Assembly: GCA_037974335.1 (NCBI GenBank)
Contig: CM075756.1
Location: forward strand, 8,990,638 to 9,054,637
DNA length: 64,000 nt
Source: Prionace glauca
Lineage: Eukaryota > Chordata > Chondrichthyes > Carcharhiniformes > Carcharhinidae
Direction: 5' to 3'
The position numbers and the translations under genes were made by a program. The notes under the pieces are model-generated. The model was not told where the DNA came from, did no database searches, and worked only from the letters and a program-made list of their open reading frames with translations. Below are positions 22,664-34,555 of the stretch, in pieces (position 1 is the first letter of the stretch; every line of letters begins with the position of its first letter).

Positions 22664-23570
22664 GAATTCTGATAAACGATGCGTTAATAGCTTCAACAGT
22701 TGTGTAAACTGACGTCAAGAGTGTTTCCGTGAGATGTCTGGTCTTTGCAATATGGTAAAAATTGCTGAGAAAATTGTGGCGACCTGGGTTAAAAAAAAAG
22801 TTTGCTGATTGTGCGGAATTGTTAGTAGTCAGGATAAGGCAACATTCGAAAGACTTCCTACCCGCGAAATGTTTGGATAGATGAAATGAGGGCACATTGA
22901 AACTCATATGTACTGAAAGCAGTAGAATTTTCTCCACAGCTAATGGTTATCATCTGGGAGGTAGTGCTTGAATGGATGTTTGTTGGAAGCAGATTCAATA
23001 GATACTTTCAACAGGCAAGATTTATATGATGTGTAATGTTAGTGCTAGAAAGAAGTGACTTGCGAAAGGTAACTGCATTGATCCCACTTTCAAACAGCAA
23101 CCCCCCACCATGCTTTCCCCCGCTCCTGTGCCATATCTTTCGATGATTCTATCACAGTAAGTGCCTTTTTGTGGTTAGTGCATTCGCAGGAATACCTGTT
23201 GTGATGACCGCTTCCTCAGAAAGTGAGAACCTGTGAAATATTTATTGGCATAATTAGCAGCAGTGTTTAACTCATTATCAGACACTCCGCCGATTTTCAG
23301 TCACATCATTAACCGCACCTCATTATTTGTTGTGAAACTGTTAGGGGAAGGGAATCACTGCAGGAATGCTGAACTTCCAATAATTAACAGTAACTGCAGA
23401 CAATCTGAAATGAAAAGGGGCAAAACTATGAATCAGTTTCAATTAAATAACATAAATTTTTAATGGAAAGAATGTAAAAATTATGTTAAATGATAAACGG
23501 TTAGCTAGTAAGACAGTGATGGGAGAGATAGATCGATTGGTAATAGATGGATATATGGGGTCAATGGGCA
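22664..23570. other. Stretch without a recognisable gene
   Basis: I see no gene, RSS or named repeat. Short AT-rich runs only. Confidence 0.35.
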
Positions 23571-23617
23571 CTTACCTCGGTGGAAAGAAGACAGTCCAAG
23601 AAGCACTTAATAGCACA

Positions 23618-23705
23618 GAAAAACAGACAGACAGACAGAAAGATAGACAGCTAGATAGTCAGACAGACAGATAAATAGATAGATAACTAGATAGATAGAT
23701 AGAAA
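23618..23705 (+). repeat. GACA/GATA tetranucleotide repeat, 3' of V-A
   Basis: An imperfect run of GACAGACAGACAG followed by GATAGATAG units. It lies just beyond the RSS of V-A. The same kind of repeat follows most V segments of this family (see findings). Confidence 0.9.
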
Positions 23706-23794
23706 AAGGCTGACATGAGAGTTCAATTGGTTATAGTTACATTTTGACCCGTTAGGGTTTTTGTTGGGCTCTTTTATCGTTGTAAGTCACTGTG

Positions 23795-24854
23795 TTCACT
23801 CCAGGCGCAATAATACACGGCCGACTGATTCGCCCAGAGGCTGGAGGACTCGAGGTTAAAGTGGGTGTTGTTGGGTCTACTCGCATTGAAACCGTCCACC
23901 TCACCGGACGGACTGACTCTTCCAGCAGTGCTGGAGTAGAAAAGGTTTTGAGGTTCACGGTCAGGGTGCCATCGATACCAGAAGAAATAGTTGCTAATTG
24001 TTGCTTTATCGTAATGGCATTCAATAGTGACCTTAGTGCCCGCGGAACTGGATATAGCAGAGGGAGTCTGTTGGATCAGCACGGCCGCCGTACCTGTAAA
24101 ACGGACTGTGGAAAGACAAGAGAGTTAACTTTAATATTCCCTGAATGATACAAGAGATGAACATGAAAGTTAGATAGGGACGAAGGAAAGGGAATGCGTG
24201 AGTTAGAGAGAGACAGTGATGCGCAATGTAACAGAAAAAGACCGCTAACAATGAGAAAAATAAGAAATATAAAATGACGAGGGGGAGGAAAACAGAAGGT
24301 AATGAGCGGGACGGAGACAGGGAGAGATATAAAAAACCCCCAGAAAACCAAGACTAATCATTGGGATAAATAGAGAGGGAGAGATAATGAGAGGGAGGGA
24401 CACAAGCACAGGCATAGAAACAAACACAGTAAAAAGTCTGACAACACCAGGTTTTAGTCCAACCGATTTATTTGATAATATTCTCACAAGCTTTCGAGGG
24501 TTCTGCCTCTTTGTCAAGTGAATGGAGAGTTATCTCTGTAAAAACTTGATGTCTGTGTCGAACAAACAGACATAGGGAGTGTCAGTATATACAAAGAAAA
24601 CAACGAGAGACCGACGTAAACGGCGGAAAAAGGAGACAAGCACAGGGAGATTGACATACTGGCATCGTAACAGGTGTACAGAATTTGCATCTTCAGTGGG
24701 TGTGAATGAACTCCAAGGCAATGGGAAGGAGAAGCTCAACTCCAAAGCAACTCACATTCGAAATAATAACAGCAAGGATCACTGAATCCTCACCATTCTA
24801 TCCCACCTTACCAGATAACACCAGTAACAGAGCCCATAGTTGAGACAGAGACAT
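23795..24854 (-). CDS. TRBV segment V-A (nearest V to D)
   Basis: Leader exon 24812-24854 (43 bp, MSLSQLWALLLVLSG, donor GTAAGG), intron of 718 bp, V exon 23795-24093 after TTTTACAG. The V exon encodes a variable domain of the TCR beta chain, which with alpha binds peptide-MHC. It runs LIQQTPSAISSS, then Cys23 in TIECHYD, Trp41 in FFWYRWHPDREPQ and Cys104 in AVYYCAWS. Two N-glycosylation sequons lie in FR3 (NNT, NQS). The 23-RSS follows: heptamer CACAGTG (23788-23794), spacer of exactly 23 bp, nonamer ACAAAAACC (23756-23764), both consensus. No lesion was seen, so it is likely functional. The frame was chosen from the split-codon phase at the leader donor. Confidence 0.93.
24094..24811 (-). 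other. Pyrimidine-rich leader intron of V-A
   Basis: In sense this intron is strongly C/T-rich, with CTCTC and CCTCC runs, and contains a repeat end of the 'ACAACACCAG' family at about 24430-24525. The homologous introns of V-B, V-C, V-D, V-G, V-H and V-K have the same bias. Confidence 0.7.
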
Positions 24855-25262
24855 CTCCGGAAGTTGAAAGACCTGTGTGTTAACAAGGCTCACAACATTC
24901 TGAGCACCGAATGGAATTTACTGCCCCCATGTCCTTAAAGTAAAGTAGTCGGATGGGAGGGGCAAATCTTTCATTGTTTTCTCATTGGTTCCCAGAATGG
25001 GCCTTGCCATTTCCTAAGTAAGAGTAGAAACTGCTAGAAATATTCAGCGGTTCCTGCACCATCTGAGCTGAAACTCTAACTTGAATTCTCTCCATGGATG
25101 TTACCGGATCTGGTGAGCATTCCAGCCTTTTATTTCGGTTTTATCTCAGATTTCCAGCATCCTGAGTATTTTGCCTTTTCATTAATCGCTATTTCCAGGT
25201 CGGGACTAATCAGAGAACAGAAACACAGAACCATCAGCAAGAGTTCGAGATTGTGGTGGGCG

Positions 25263-25296
25263 GGGGTGGGGGTGGGGGGGGGGGGGGGGGGGGGCG
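25263..25296 (+). repeat. Poly-G tract
   Basis: A G-rich run in the flank of V-A. It explains the glycine-run open frame there. Confidence 0.9.
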
Positions 25297-25584
25297 GTGA
25301 GGGTGGAATCTGTTTAAATCAGTCAGTTGTACAACCGAGAATGAACTGCCTGAAAGTGCGATCCAAGCAGATACAATGATAATTAAAAAGAAAATGAATT
25401 GGGTAAAATATTGATGGGGAATCTAAATGCAAGGATGTGAGCTTAGGATGGGGTAATTTGATAGGGGACATTCAACCAGTCTTCAACAATACTGGATAAT
25501 TGTTTATAAATCCTATAGGGAATTCGGAAGCAATCTCTTTACCCAAACTGAGTGGGGCGGGGGAGGGTGGGGCAACATAGAGCT

Positions 25585-25868
25585 AAAGTAAAGTTTATTT
25601 ATTAGTCATAGATAGGCTTACATTAACACTTCAGTGAAGTTACTGTGAAATTCCCCGAGTCGCCACGGTCCGACGCTTGTTCGGGTCAATGCATCTAACC
25701 AGCACGTCTTTCAGAATGTGGGAGGAAACCGGAACACCCGGAGGAAACTCACGCAGACGCGGGGACAACGTGCAAACTTCACACAAACAGTAACCAAAGC
25801 CGGGTATCGAACCTGTGTCCCTGGCCAAGTGAGGCAGCAGTGCTAGCTACTGTACCAACGTGTCACCC
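25585..25868 (-). repeat. tRNA-derived SINE, subfamily with 'ACACT..TAATAAA' tail
   Basis: The complement begins AAGTTTATTTATTAGTCATA, with AACACTTCAGTGAAGTTACT and the core GGAAACCGGAACACCCGGAG. This tail is shared with the copies at 45599, 54281 and 56916. It was inserted in the V-A unit, at a point absent from the V-B unit. Confidence 0.82.
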
Positions 25869-26539
25869 CATGGCTTGTTCCATGGGCGGGGGTTCAGGCG
25901 AATAGCACTGATTGAGTCTTGGAACGCTGGATAAAAGTATGAGAAGAAAACGACCAGAAAGATATGCTGATCATGTGATATGAAGAAATGTTGGAGGAGG
26001 AGGATGTGGGGCTAACTGGGGGCCACTTTCAAACCACCAGACCAGGTTCCATGCGCTGAATACACTTAAGTGTGGTTGGATTCCATGGTTCGAGGAAACA
26101 TGTCAAAGTACTCCCTTGTTGGAAGCAGAGGCAGTTTCACTTCTCTCATGCACCAAGAAACTGCTGGATAAGTGATTTAACGGTCTTCACCATGTTCTGA
26201 AACGGCTGTAGAGGCAGATGCGCCACTGGGGAAGATCCTGGAGCGATGTCTCGCATTTGCACTGTTTGAATCACGTGTGATATATTAATGGATATATTGA
26301 TTTTTCCTTTCTGTGTAACTGTTTCCATCGGGAGATAAGAAACCTCTAATGTCCTTTGCTAAGCAACTATGAAACATTAGGAACTGATGTCGATGAGCCG
26401 GTAGCGGCACAGTAACCTCCTCTACTCGTTCACGGAATAGATTGCTAAAAGTAACGACCAATGTAATGTGAAGAACCCCAGAACATTCATGCATTATGCT
26501 AATATTGCAATGTCACTCCCTGAAAAACAAGAGAGCAAG

Positions 26540-26840
26540 AAGAGGTGGTGAAGGCCGGCTGGCATTATCGCTCAACTATTGACCCAAAAGCTCAACTCAT
26601 GTTCTGGGGACCCAGGTTTGAATCCCACCACGGCAATGGCGCAATTCAAAGTTAATCAAAAATAGCTGTAATTAAGACCCTACTGCTGACTATGAAATCA
26701 TATGTCTTCCTTAACTGATCTGGCCTACATGTGATTCCAGATCTACAGCAACGTGTTTGACTCTCAACTGCTCTCGGGCAACTAGAATAAATAAAGGTCG
26801 ATTTGCTGTGCCCGTGTCCCACGAATGAACAAAATAAGAT
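26540..26840 (+). repeat. Second tRNA-derived SINE family, diverged
   Basis: The B box is in GGTTTGAATCCCACCACGGC. Then come GGCCTACATGTGATTCCAGA and a tail with GTCCCACGAATGAA. The same organisation is seen at 42800-43165. It lies between V units A and B. Confidence 0.6.
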
Positions 26841-26991
26841 TAATTGAAATAAGTCATGATTCACCATCTATTGTAAACTACAGGCGCACAGATAAATAGA
26901 GGCTGACAGACGCGAGGGTTCAATTGGCTATCTATATTTTGATCTGGTTGAGGGTTTTTGTTGAATTCTTTAATCGCTGTAAGTCACTGTG

Positions 26992-27991
26992 TTCACTCCA
27001 GGCGCAATAATACACAGCCGACTGATTTGCCCAAAGGCTCGAGGACTCCAGGTAAAAATGGGTGTCGTTGGGTCTCCTCGCTTTGAAACCGTCCAGCTCA
27101 CCGGGCGGATTGACTCTACTAGCCATGGAATAGAAAAGGTTCTGAGGTTCACGGTCAGGACGCCATCGATACCAGTAGAAATAGTTGGCAGCTGTTGATT
27201 CCGCGTAAATGCATTTGATAGTGACCTTAGTGCCCGGGGAACTGGAGATAGAAGAGGGAGTCTGTTGGATCAGCACGGCCGCCATATCTATAAAACCGAC
27301 TGTGAAAAGACAGGAGAGTTAACTCTGATATCCCCCGAATGACACAAGAAATTAGCGTGAAATATAGGTAGCGTGAATGAAAGTGTGTGTGTCTGTGTGT
27401 GTGTGTGTGGGAGAGAGAGAGACTCTGACAGAGAGAGACAGGGAGATACAGAGAGATATAGAGAGAGGGAGAGAGAGAGAGACAGAGAGAAACACAGAGA
27501 GACAGAGAGACAAAGAGAGAGCACTGTCACCTTAAACAAAAAAGATATTTAAATATGAGAAACATCAGGAATATAGACCGAGGGGGAGAGCAAGAGACAG
27601 AGGGGGTTAATGAGCGGGGCACACACAGGGAGTGAATGAACAATTCGGAAAAGCAAGAACCACCGCTGGGACAAATGAATGGAGAGGATGAAATAACGAG
27701 AGCCAGGAAAACAAGCAGAAGCACAGAGAGACAAACAGACAAAGGGAGGGTCAGCACAAAGGGAGAAAATATGAAAATCGAACGAGAACTTGAAATAAAA
27801 GTGATGGGAAAGGAAGAATGGCGGAAAAAGACAATGGCATCATAACAAGTGCACAGAATCTGTAGTTTCCATGTGTGTGAGTACCTCCCAGGGAATTGGG
27901 ACGGGATCTTCGAATACAAATCAATTCATCGCTGATATTCTACCTTACCAGGTAACAGCAGCAACAGAGCCCAGATCTGAAACGGAGACAT
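26992..27991 (-). CDS. TRBV segment V-B
   Basis: Leader exon 27949-27991 (43 bp, MSPFQIWALLLLLPG, donor GTAAGG), intron of 661 bp, V exon 26992-27287 after TTTTATAG. The protein has Cys23 in TIKCIYA, Trp41 in FYWYRWHPDREPQ and Cys104 in AVYYCAWS, with FR3 sequons NDT and NQS. The 23-RSS: heptamer CACAGTG (26985-26991), 23-bp spacer, nonamer ACAAAAACC (26953-26961). It is a close tandem copy of V-A and V-C and is probably functional. Upstream of the leader is GGAAATGACG, a CRE-like core, at about 28131-28140 in reverse. Confidence 0.93.
27385..27525 (+). repeat. GT and GA microsatellite in the V-B intron
   Basis: (GT)n followed by (GAGA)n. In V sense it is (CT)n(AC)n. It is part of the pyrimidine-rich leader intron. 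Confidence 0.85.
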
Positions 27992-28125
27992 CTCCTGAGG
28001 CTGAAAGATCAGTGTGTTCGCAACACTCATAAAGTTCTGAACACTGAGTGGGAGTTGCTGTCGCCATGTCCGGAATGGTCGGATGGGAAGGGCAAGCCTT
28101 TTTTATTTTCTCATTGGCTCCCAGA

Positions 28126-28140
28126 ATGGGCGTCATTTCC
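28126..28140 (-). promoter_or_regulatory. CRE-like promoter motif upstream of V-B
   Basis: In sense GGAAATGACG, about 140 bp upstream of the V-B start codon. The same GGAAATGACG lies upstream of V-C (about 30307-30316). Mammalian TRBV promoters carry a conserved AGTGACRTCA-type decamer, to which the TGACG core corresponds. Confidence 0.45.
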
Positions 28141-29029
28141 GAGTAAAAATAGAAAATGCGAGAAATGTCCAGCAGCTTTGAGCTCAGAAGGTCACTTCGA
28201 TTCTCTGCACAGACTTTTTCCAAGATTTTCTAGCTTTTTTCAGTTTTATTTCCGATTTTCAGCATCCGAGCATCTTGTTATCTCATTTATCTCCATTTCC
28301 GGGATGTGGCTTTTCCGGAACACTGGCATTACCCTGGTACTCAGATTCAGGAGCAGCCCAGATGGTTAGGAAAATTTGCTTAAATCAGTCAGTTACACAA
28401 CAGAGAATGAACTACCTGAAGATGTACCCCAATGGAGACCATACCTGAAGAATTGTCTCGCTTTTGCATTTTTTGAAACCTTGGCGGTAGATTTAGGGAT
28501 TTAAAGGTTTCGCCTTTCTGTGGGACTGTTCCTCTCAGATTAGTGATGCTAGGGGAAGATCGGAAAGACGGACGAAATCTTGAAATGCTTTGATGAGTTA
28601 ATATGAAAATTAGGTCCTAACATCGTTAGATAACGGACTGGTCACCAGAGGTCACCGATTTAAGGGAATTGACAAAAGATTCAAAGTTGCCGGTGCCTAC
28701 AATCCTCTTGATTGCACTATCACCACCTGGTAAACACTCAGAATGGCGGTGCCGCAGATTCAAAACGGAGGAACGTGTTCTTTGGAAGAGCCGGTAAAAG
28801 TACAATGGAACCATTAACCTCGTTTATCCCTTCTTGGAATAAATACTTTAAAATAGCGATGATTTTAACGAGAAAAATCATCAGAACTTTCATGTATCAT
28901 GTTGTAAAATATCAATAATAGAATGCCATAATTTGAAATGAGAGATAGCAAAAGGTTTATTGATATCAATGGAATAAATCATGATTTACCAACCCCTGTC
29001 AATTACGGGGACGAAGATTGATGATAAAC

Positions 29030-29075
29030 AGATAAATAGACAGATAGATACATACATACATACATTCATTCAGAC
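29030..29075 (+). repeat. GATA/CATA tetranucleotide repeat 3' of V-C
   Basis: Runs of AGATAGATA and CATACATA immediately beyond the 3' side of V-C, matching the repeat position after V-A. Confidence 0.75.
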
Positions 29076-29208
29076 ATGGATGCATACGTGTAGACATCAG
29101 ACGGTGAGACACAGACGCTGACGGACAACATGGTTTACTTGGCTGCAATTACATTTTGACTCCTGTTCGGGTTTTTGTTGAGGGTTTGCATCTATGTGAG
29201 TAACTGTG

Positions 29209-30126
29209 TACACTCCACGCGCAATAATACACGGCCGAGTGATTCATCCATAGGCCCGAGGACTTCAGGTAAAAGTGGGTGTTGTTGGGCCTACTCGCGG
29301 TGAAACCATCCACCTCACCGGCGGGAAACACGTTGTTAGCGCCGTTGGAATAGAAGAGGTTCCGAGGCTCACGGTCAGGATGCCATTCGTACCAGTAGAA
29401 ATAGTTGCCAGCTGCTGCTTCTGCGTAAAAGCATTCGATGGCGATTGCAGTGCCTTTGGAACTGGATATGGAAGAGGGAGTCTGTTGAATCAGCACGGCC
29501 GCCTTGACTGTAAAACCGACTGTGGAAAGACAAGGGAGTTAAATTTGATGGCACAAGAAATTAAAGTGAAAGCTAGATGGGGGTGAATCAACAAAGATAA
29601 GGTGTGCGTGAGAAAGAGAGAACGAGTTGCACAGTTTCAGAGAAAGAGAGCAAAAATCGAGAAGCAGAAGAAACGCAGACAGAGAGGAAGAGTGAGAAAG
29701 AGAGAGAAAGGCATAATGAGCGGGGCACAGACAGGGAGCGATGGAACGACAAGAAGGGAAGCAAAAACAATGGTTGTTATATGTAGAAGCAAAGTGAGAT
29801 AATGACAGAGAGGGAAACAAGCAGAGGCACATGAGACAAACGGACAAAGGGAGGGTCGGCATAGTGAGAGAAAAGAACTAGGGACCGAGTGAGACAGAGA
29901 GAAAGGAACACAGAGACTGAGAGAGTGACGGAAAATAGCGGCATCCTAACAGTTCCAGATCATCTACAATGGGTGTGAATGAATTCCCGGAGATCGGGAG
30001 AAGAACCTCAACTCCAAAGCATCTCAATTCGGACGCTGTAACAGCGAGGATCGATGACACCTCGCCCTTCAACTCCTCCTTACCAGCCAACAGCAGCAAC
30101 AGAGCCCAGAGCTGAGGCGGAGACAT
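29209..30126 (-). CDS. TRBV segment V-C
   Basis: Leader exon 30084-30126 (43 bp, MSPPQLWALLLLLAG, donor GTAAGG), intron of 576 bp, V exon 29209-29507 after TTTTACAG. Cys23 is in AIECFYA, Trp41 in FYWYEWHPDREPR and Cys104 in AVYYCAWS. RSS: heptamer CACAGTT (29202-29208, last base off consensus), 23-bp spacer, nonamer ACAAAAACC (29170-29178). The reading frame is intact. FR2 has E in place of R in WYRW. It is the third copy of the V-A unit and is likely functional, with a slightly weaker RSS. Confidence 0.92.
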
Positions 30127-30301
30127 CTTCCGAGGCTGAAAGGCCAGTGCGTTCACAATGTGAAACCACTGAGCCGTGCTAATGCCGAACATCTCAGAAG
30201 TTCCGGAAGCAGACTGGAATTTGCTGTTCCCATGTTATGAATGTTAACTAGTCGGATGGGAGGGGCAAACATTTTTCAGTTTTTCATTGGCTCCCAGAAT
30301 A

Positions 30302-30318
30302 GGATTCGTCATTTCCTG
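30302..30318 (-). promoter_or_regulatory. CRE-like promoter motif upstream of V-C
   Basis: GGAAATGACG in sense, about 180 bp upstream of the V-C start, aligned with the motif upstream of V-B. Confidence 0.4.
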
Positions 30319-30829
30319 AATAAGAACAGAAAATACTGGCAACATTCACCAGTTCAGGTATCAGCAGAGTTGAAATGGTAAATATGGTAAATATCTCCAC
30401 AGATGCTGCCAGATCTGCTGAACATTTCAAACTTTTCGGTTTTTATTAAAATTCCAGCATAGTTTGCTTTTTTAGTAGTCTTCAATTGTGGTGCGGGGCA
30501 AATGAGGAAGAACAGTGTTATCAAATAACTCAGAGCATTGGCAAAACTACCAGATGTTTGGGAGAATCTGTCGGTTATACAAAAGAAAATGAACTGCCTG
30601 AAATTCAGATCGAAACGGATCCAATAATATATTTCTGAATTGAATTGGATAAAATATTGACGGGGAAACTAAATGCAGTGATGTGGGAGCGAACAGAGAA
30701 TGGGACAAATTGAATAGGGGACAAGTTATCCAGCCATCATCAATATGAGAGAATTATTTATAAATCCTGTATGGAATTCGGAAACAATCTCTTTACCAAA
30801 ACCATCGGGGCAATTTAAAACTTACTTTC

Positions 30830-31662
30830 ACATGTGAGGATATTGTGTCTTGAAGAAACGTGTTTGGACTTTGTTCTTGTGCAATGTCTCGTGGAATAGT
30901 TATAAGCACTCGGAGCCGTCCTAACAGCCAGCATTCTGTATTGTTGCTGCAACAACATAATTGCTTCTAATGGCTAGAATGTTGGTTTTAATCTTAACTA
31001 ATACTGTTGTGCTCTTCTCTCCTGGGATTTTGCAGGGTGGGGCTTAACTGGGATGCTTGACAGGTATGGTCATGTGATAGCGGAATCTGGCCTTACACAG
31101 GTATTCAAGCTCAGGTGCTGCTTCAAGCTGTGTGTGTGTGTGAGAGAGAGAGAGAGCAGTGTTTTCCCCTTCTCTTGAGTTGGATTTTCTGTTGTCTGAG
31201 TGTTGCTGCTTTGGAGGCTGACAGAGATTAGGTTTACTTCTGTGTTTTACTGCCTTGAGCATATATCCTTCTCTGAAAATTGCTGTTCGGATTTCAACAA
31301 TTGGTGTTAAAACCTGAAAATCTAGCATTATGTGACCATACTTCTTTTCATGCTAACTAATTCTGTATAAAGCTGTATGTTAATGGGACATTGCTGTTAA
31401 ATTGGAACAACAGAGATAGCTAGCTCTGGAGGTTTATACTAGGTCACATTTAAGTCTTTTAGTCGTAAAAGTTATGCTAATTATTTTCGTTATATCGTAA
31501 ATGTGTCCTTAAATAAACTTTGAGCAAAGCTTCCAAGTGGGTCACTTGAATCATACCTGAAGTGAAACAACTTATACTCAGTAATCACAAACTCAAATGT
31601 AAAACCTAGGGTCTAGGCTATCTTCACGAAACACATTGGAGTGTTGGCCTGAGCTTTAACAC
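30830..31662 (+). mobile_element. Possible LTR-type insertion in the V-C unit, fossil
   Basis: Compared with the neighbouring V units, this block is extra. The homologous flank ends near AATCTCTTTACC and resumes at CACGGGAGGGGTTAAGGCGA, which matches the V-A unit. The insert has a TATA-like TGTATAAAG and an AATAAA signal (about 31513), like a solo LTR. Ends and family are uncertain; no internal coding part is visible. Confidence 0.35.
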
Positions 31663-32026
31663 ACGGGAGGGGTTAAGGCGAATAACATTGATTCCGTAAA
31701 CGGCATTCACCATATGCACAAACAGCTGTAAAGGATAGGTGACCCATTGACGAAGTATCTGGAATGATGTCTCGCATTTGCATTCTTCGAATCATGAGTA
31801 ATATATTTATGGATTTAATTATTTCTTATTTCTGTGGAATTGTTTAACTTACAGGGGCGGAAATGGGTAAGAGATAGACAGACGGACAGGCGGATGGACG
31901 GGCGCACGGCGGGCCGAATGATTGATTAACACAGCGAGACACAGAGCCTGACCGACAGCAGAGTTCTGTTGGCTATAATTATATTTTGACTCCTGTTGAG
32001 GGATTTGGTCTCTGGGAGTCATTGTG

Positions 32027-32947
32027 TAAACTCCAGGCGCAATAGGACAGAGCCCAGTGATACGCCCACAGGCCAGAGGACTCCAGGTAAAATTGGGTGT
32101 TGTTAGGCCTACTCAAGTTGGAACCGTTCACCTCACCGTGCAGAATGACTCTTCCAACGAAGCGAGAATAGAAAAGGATTTGAGGCTCACGGTCAGGGTG
32201 CCATCGAAAGCAGTAGACATAGGTTCCGGCTGATGGTTCCCTGCAAATGCATTTGATGCTGAATTTACTGCCCGGGGAACTGGATGTAGAAGAGGGAGCC
32301 TGTTCGATCAACATGGCCGCCATATCTGTAAAACCGACTGTAGAAAAATAAGGAAGTTAACTTCGATATCTCGTGATGGGCACATAAAATAAGCATGGAA
32401 GATAGATATAGATGAATGAAAGAGAGAGAGCGTGACTGAATTTGTGTGTTCGTGTGTGAGAGATGCAACATTGCAGAAAATGAGAACTAAAAGTGGGAAA
32501 TAGACGACATGCAAACGGACAAGATGAGAGCGAAAGAGATACACACACACACAGCGGGACACAGGCACAGAGTGAGAGAACTACAAAAAGGAAAGCAAGA
32601 ACAATCGCTGGGATAAAATGGAGAGAGTGAGATAATGACAGCGAGGGAAACACTCAAAGACACAGAGACAGGCGGACAAAGGAGAGTCAGTATAGAGTGA
32701 GGAAATTGTGAAAGACCGAGAGAGACAAAAAAAACACAGGGATTGAAAGAGTTAAGGAAAGAACTGTCAACATAACTGTGAATTAACCCCTGGTGAGTGG
32801 TGAATTTACCCCTGCGAAGTGGGGAGTGGAACCTCAACTCCAAAGCAGATCAACTCCGAAACAATAAAAGCGAGGATCACTGACACCTCCCCGTTTAACT
32901 CCACCTTACCAGGGGTCAGCAGTAGCAAATGCAGAGCTCAGAGACAT
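32027..32947 (-). pseudogene. TRBV segment V-D, likely non-functional
   Basis: Leader 32910-32947 is 38 bp where its paralogues have 43, so the spliced phase is wrong. V exon 32027-32325 is open, but Trp41 is replaced by Cys (VYCFRWHPDREPQ), and the FR3 end is LSYCAWS instead of VYYCAWS. RSS: heptamer CACAATG (32020-32026), 23-bp spacer, and a nonamer (31988-31996, ACAGGAGTC) that is poor. Each lesion alone is mild, but together they point to a pseudogene. It is the fourth copy of the V-A unit. Confidence 0.75.
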
Positions 32948-33563
32948 TTCTGGAAGCTGAAAGATCCGCGTACTCACAACGTGAAACCACTGAGCCGTTT
33001 TATTGTAGAATATTACAACGTTCTCAACACTGATTGGGATTTGTTGTCCCTTTGCCCTGCATGTTAATTTGATAAATGGGAGGGGCAAATCTTTCATTCT
33101 TTTTACTCCTTCTTTTGGCTCCCAGAGCACGAATTGTTATTTCCTGAGTAAAAAAAATTATATGCCAGAAATATTCAGCTGTTTAGGCATCATCTGTTGC
33201 CACAAGTTCTAATGATTCCCAGCTTTCGGTTTTGAATCATGTTGTCAGCATCCGCAGTAATTTGCTTTTGTATTAGTCGCCACTTCCGGTGTGGGACTTG
33301 TCAGGTAGTAAATTATCATCAGCGAAATCATTAGCAAAACTCAAAAGTAACTGATTGGTCGGAGAATCTGTTTAAATCAGTCAGATATGCAAGAGAGAAT
33401 GGGCCGCCAGGAAGTGTGATCAAAGCAGATTCAATCATCATTTTAAAAAATAATTAGATAAATTCATGAGGGTGAACTTAACTGCAGGAATATAGGAGTG
33501 AACAGAGAGGATCATTAGAGTGGATGTGTTAACCAACCTTCATCAATATTAGATAATTACTTA

Positions 33564-33898
33564 GACGGCACGTTGGCACAGTGGTTAGCCTCATGGCGCG
33601 AGGGACCCACGTTCAACTCTAGTCTTGAGTGACTGTCTATGTGGAATTTGCACGATTTCCTCCGGTTTGATCCGAATGTCTAATTTCCTCTAAAGATTTG
33701 CAGGGATTGGGTTGATTGGCCATGCTAAATTGCCCTTAGTGTCCAAAATTGTGTAATTTAGATGGGTTAGTCTTGGTATTCAGGGATGACTGGGATTCGG
33801 GGAATAGGCCTGAGGAAGGTGATCTTCAGAGAGTCAATGGTGACTCGATTTGCTGAAATGCTTCCTTTTGCAATGTAGAAATTCTTTGATTTTATGAT
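33564..33898 (+). repeat. tRNA-derived SINE in the V-D unit
   Basis: Head GACGGCACGTTGGCACAGTG and tail GTCCAAAATTGTGTAATTTA. It interrupts sequence that is continuous in the V-C unit (the 'TCATCAATAT..AGA.AATTA' block), so it came after the unit was duplicated. Confidence 0.75.
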
Positions 33899-34252
33899 TC
33901 TTAATTAAAAACTCTGAAGGGAATTCAGAAGCAACCTCTTTACCCAAAGTGTGGTGACAATATGGCATTTTTATTTCTCATGTTTTCTTTTTTCTCAAAT
34001 TACTAGAGAATTATTTTCACGACCATGCGCTCAAATGGCTGTCCGGTGACTGTCTAGTGAGGAAGGTATGTAGAGATAGGTCTCACTTTTGCCATGTTTG
34101 AATCATGGGTGATATATTTATGGGTTTAAAGGTTTATGTTTCTTTGGAATGGCTTCCTTCATGGGTTAAGGAATGATCTAAGAGACTTCTACAAAACCCT
34201 GACGTCTTTTGATGAATACACTTTAAATATCAGGAGCTAATATCATTGAACC

Positions 34253-34555
34253 CTTGCAGTGCAGAAGGAGGTTATTTGGCCGATCGCGTTTACACCAGCC
34301 GTACAACAAAGCAGCTTACCCAGGCCACCCACAGCTCTATCCCCTTATCCTCACGCATTTATCTTGCGCATATTAAGGGACCAATCCAGTTAACCTGCAC
34401 ATGATTAGGTCATGAGAGGAAACCAGAGCACCCAGAGGAAACCCACGCAGGCACATAGAGAATGTGCAAACTTTATCCAGTCATCAAAAACAGGATTCGA
34501 ACTCGGGTTCCCAACGCTGTGAAGCAGCTGTGCTAACCATTATGCCACGGTAGTA
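34253..34555 (-). repeat. tRNA-derived SINE (V-SINE/HE1 type)
   Basis: The complement: AGTGCAGAAGGAGGTTATTT, a core resembling GGAAACCAGAGCACCCAGAG, and the head ATTATGCCACGGTAGTAT. Diverged. Confidence 0.75.

Noticed and set aside
27288-27919. Ser/Leu/Val-rich frames over the V-B intron and 5' flank
   Set aside because: Artefact of the (CT)n pyrimidine-rich intron.
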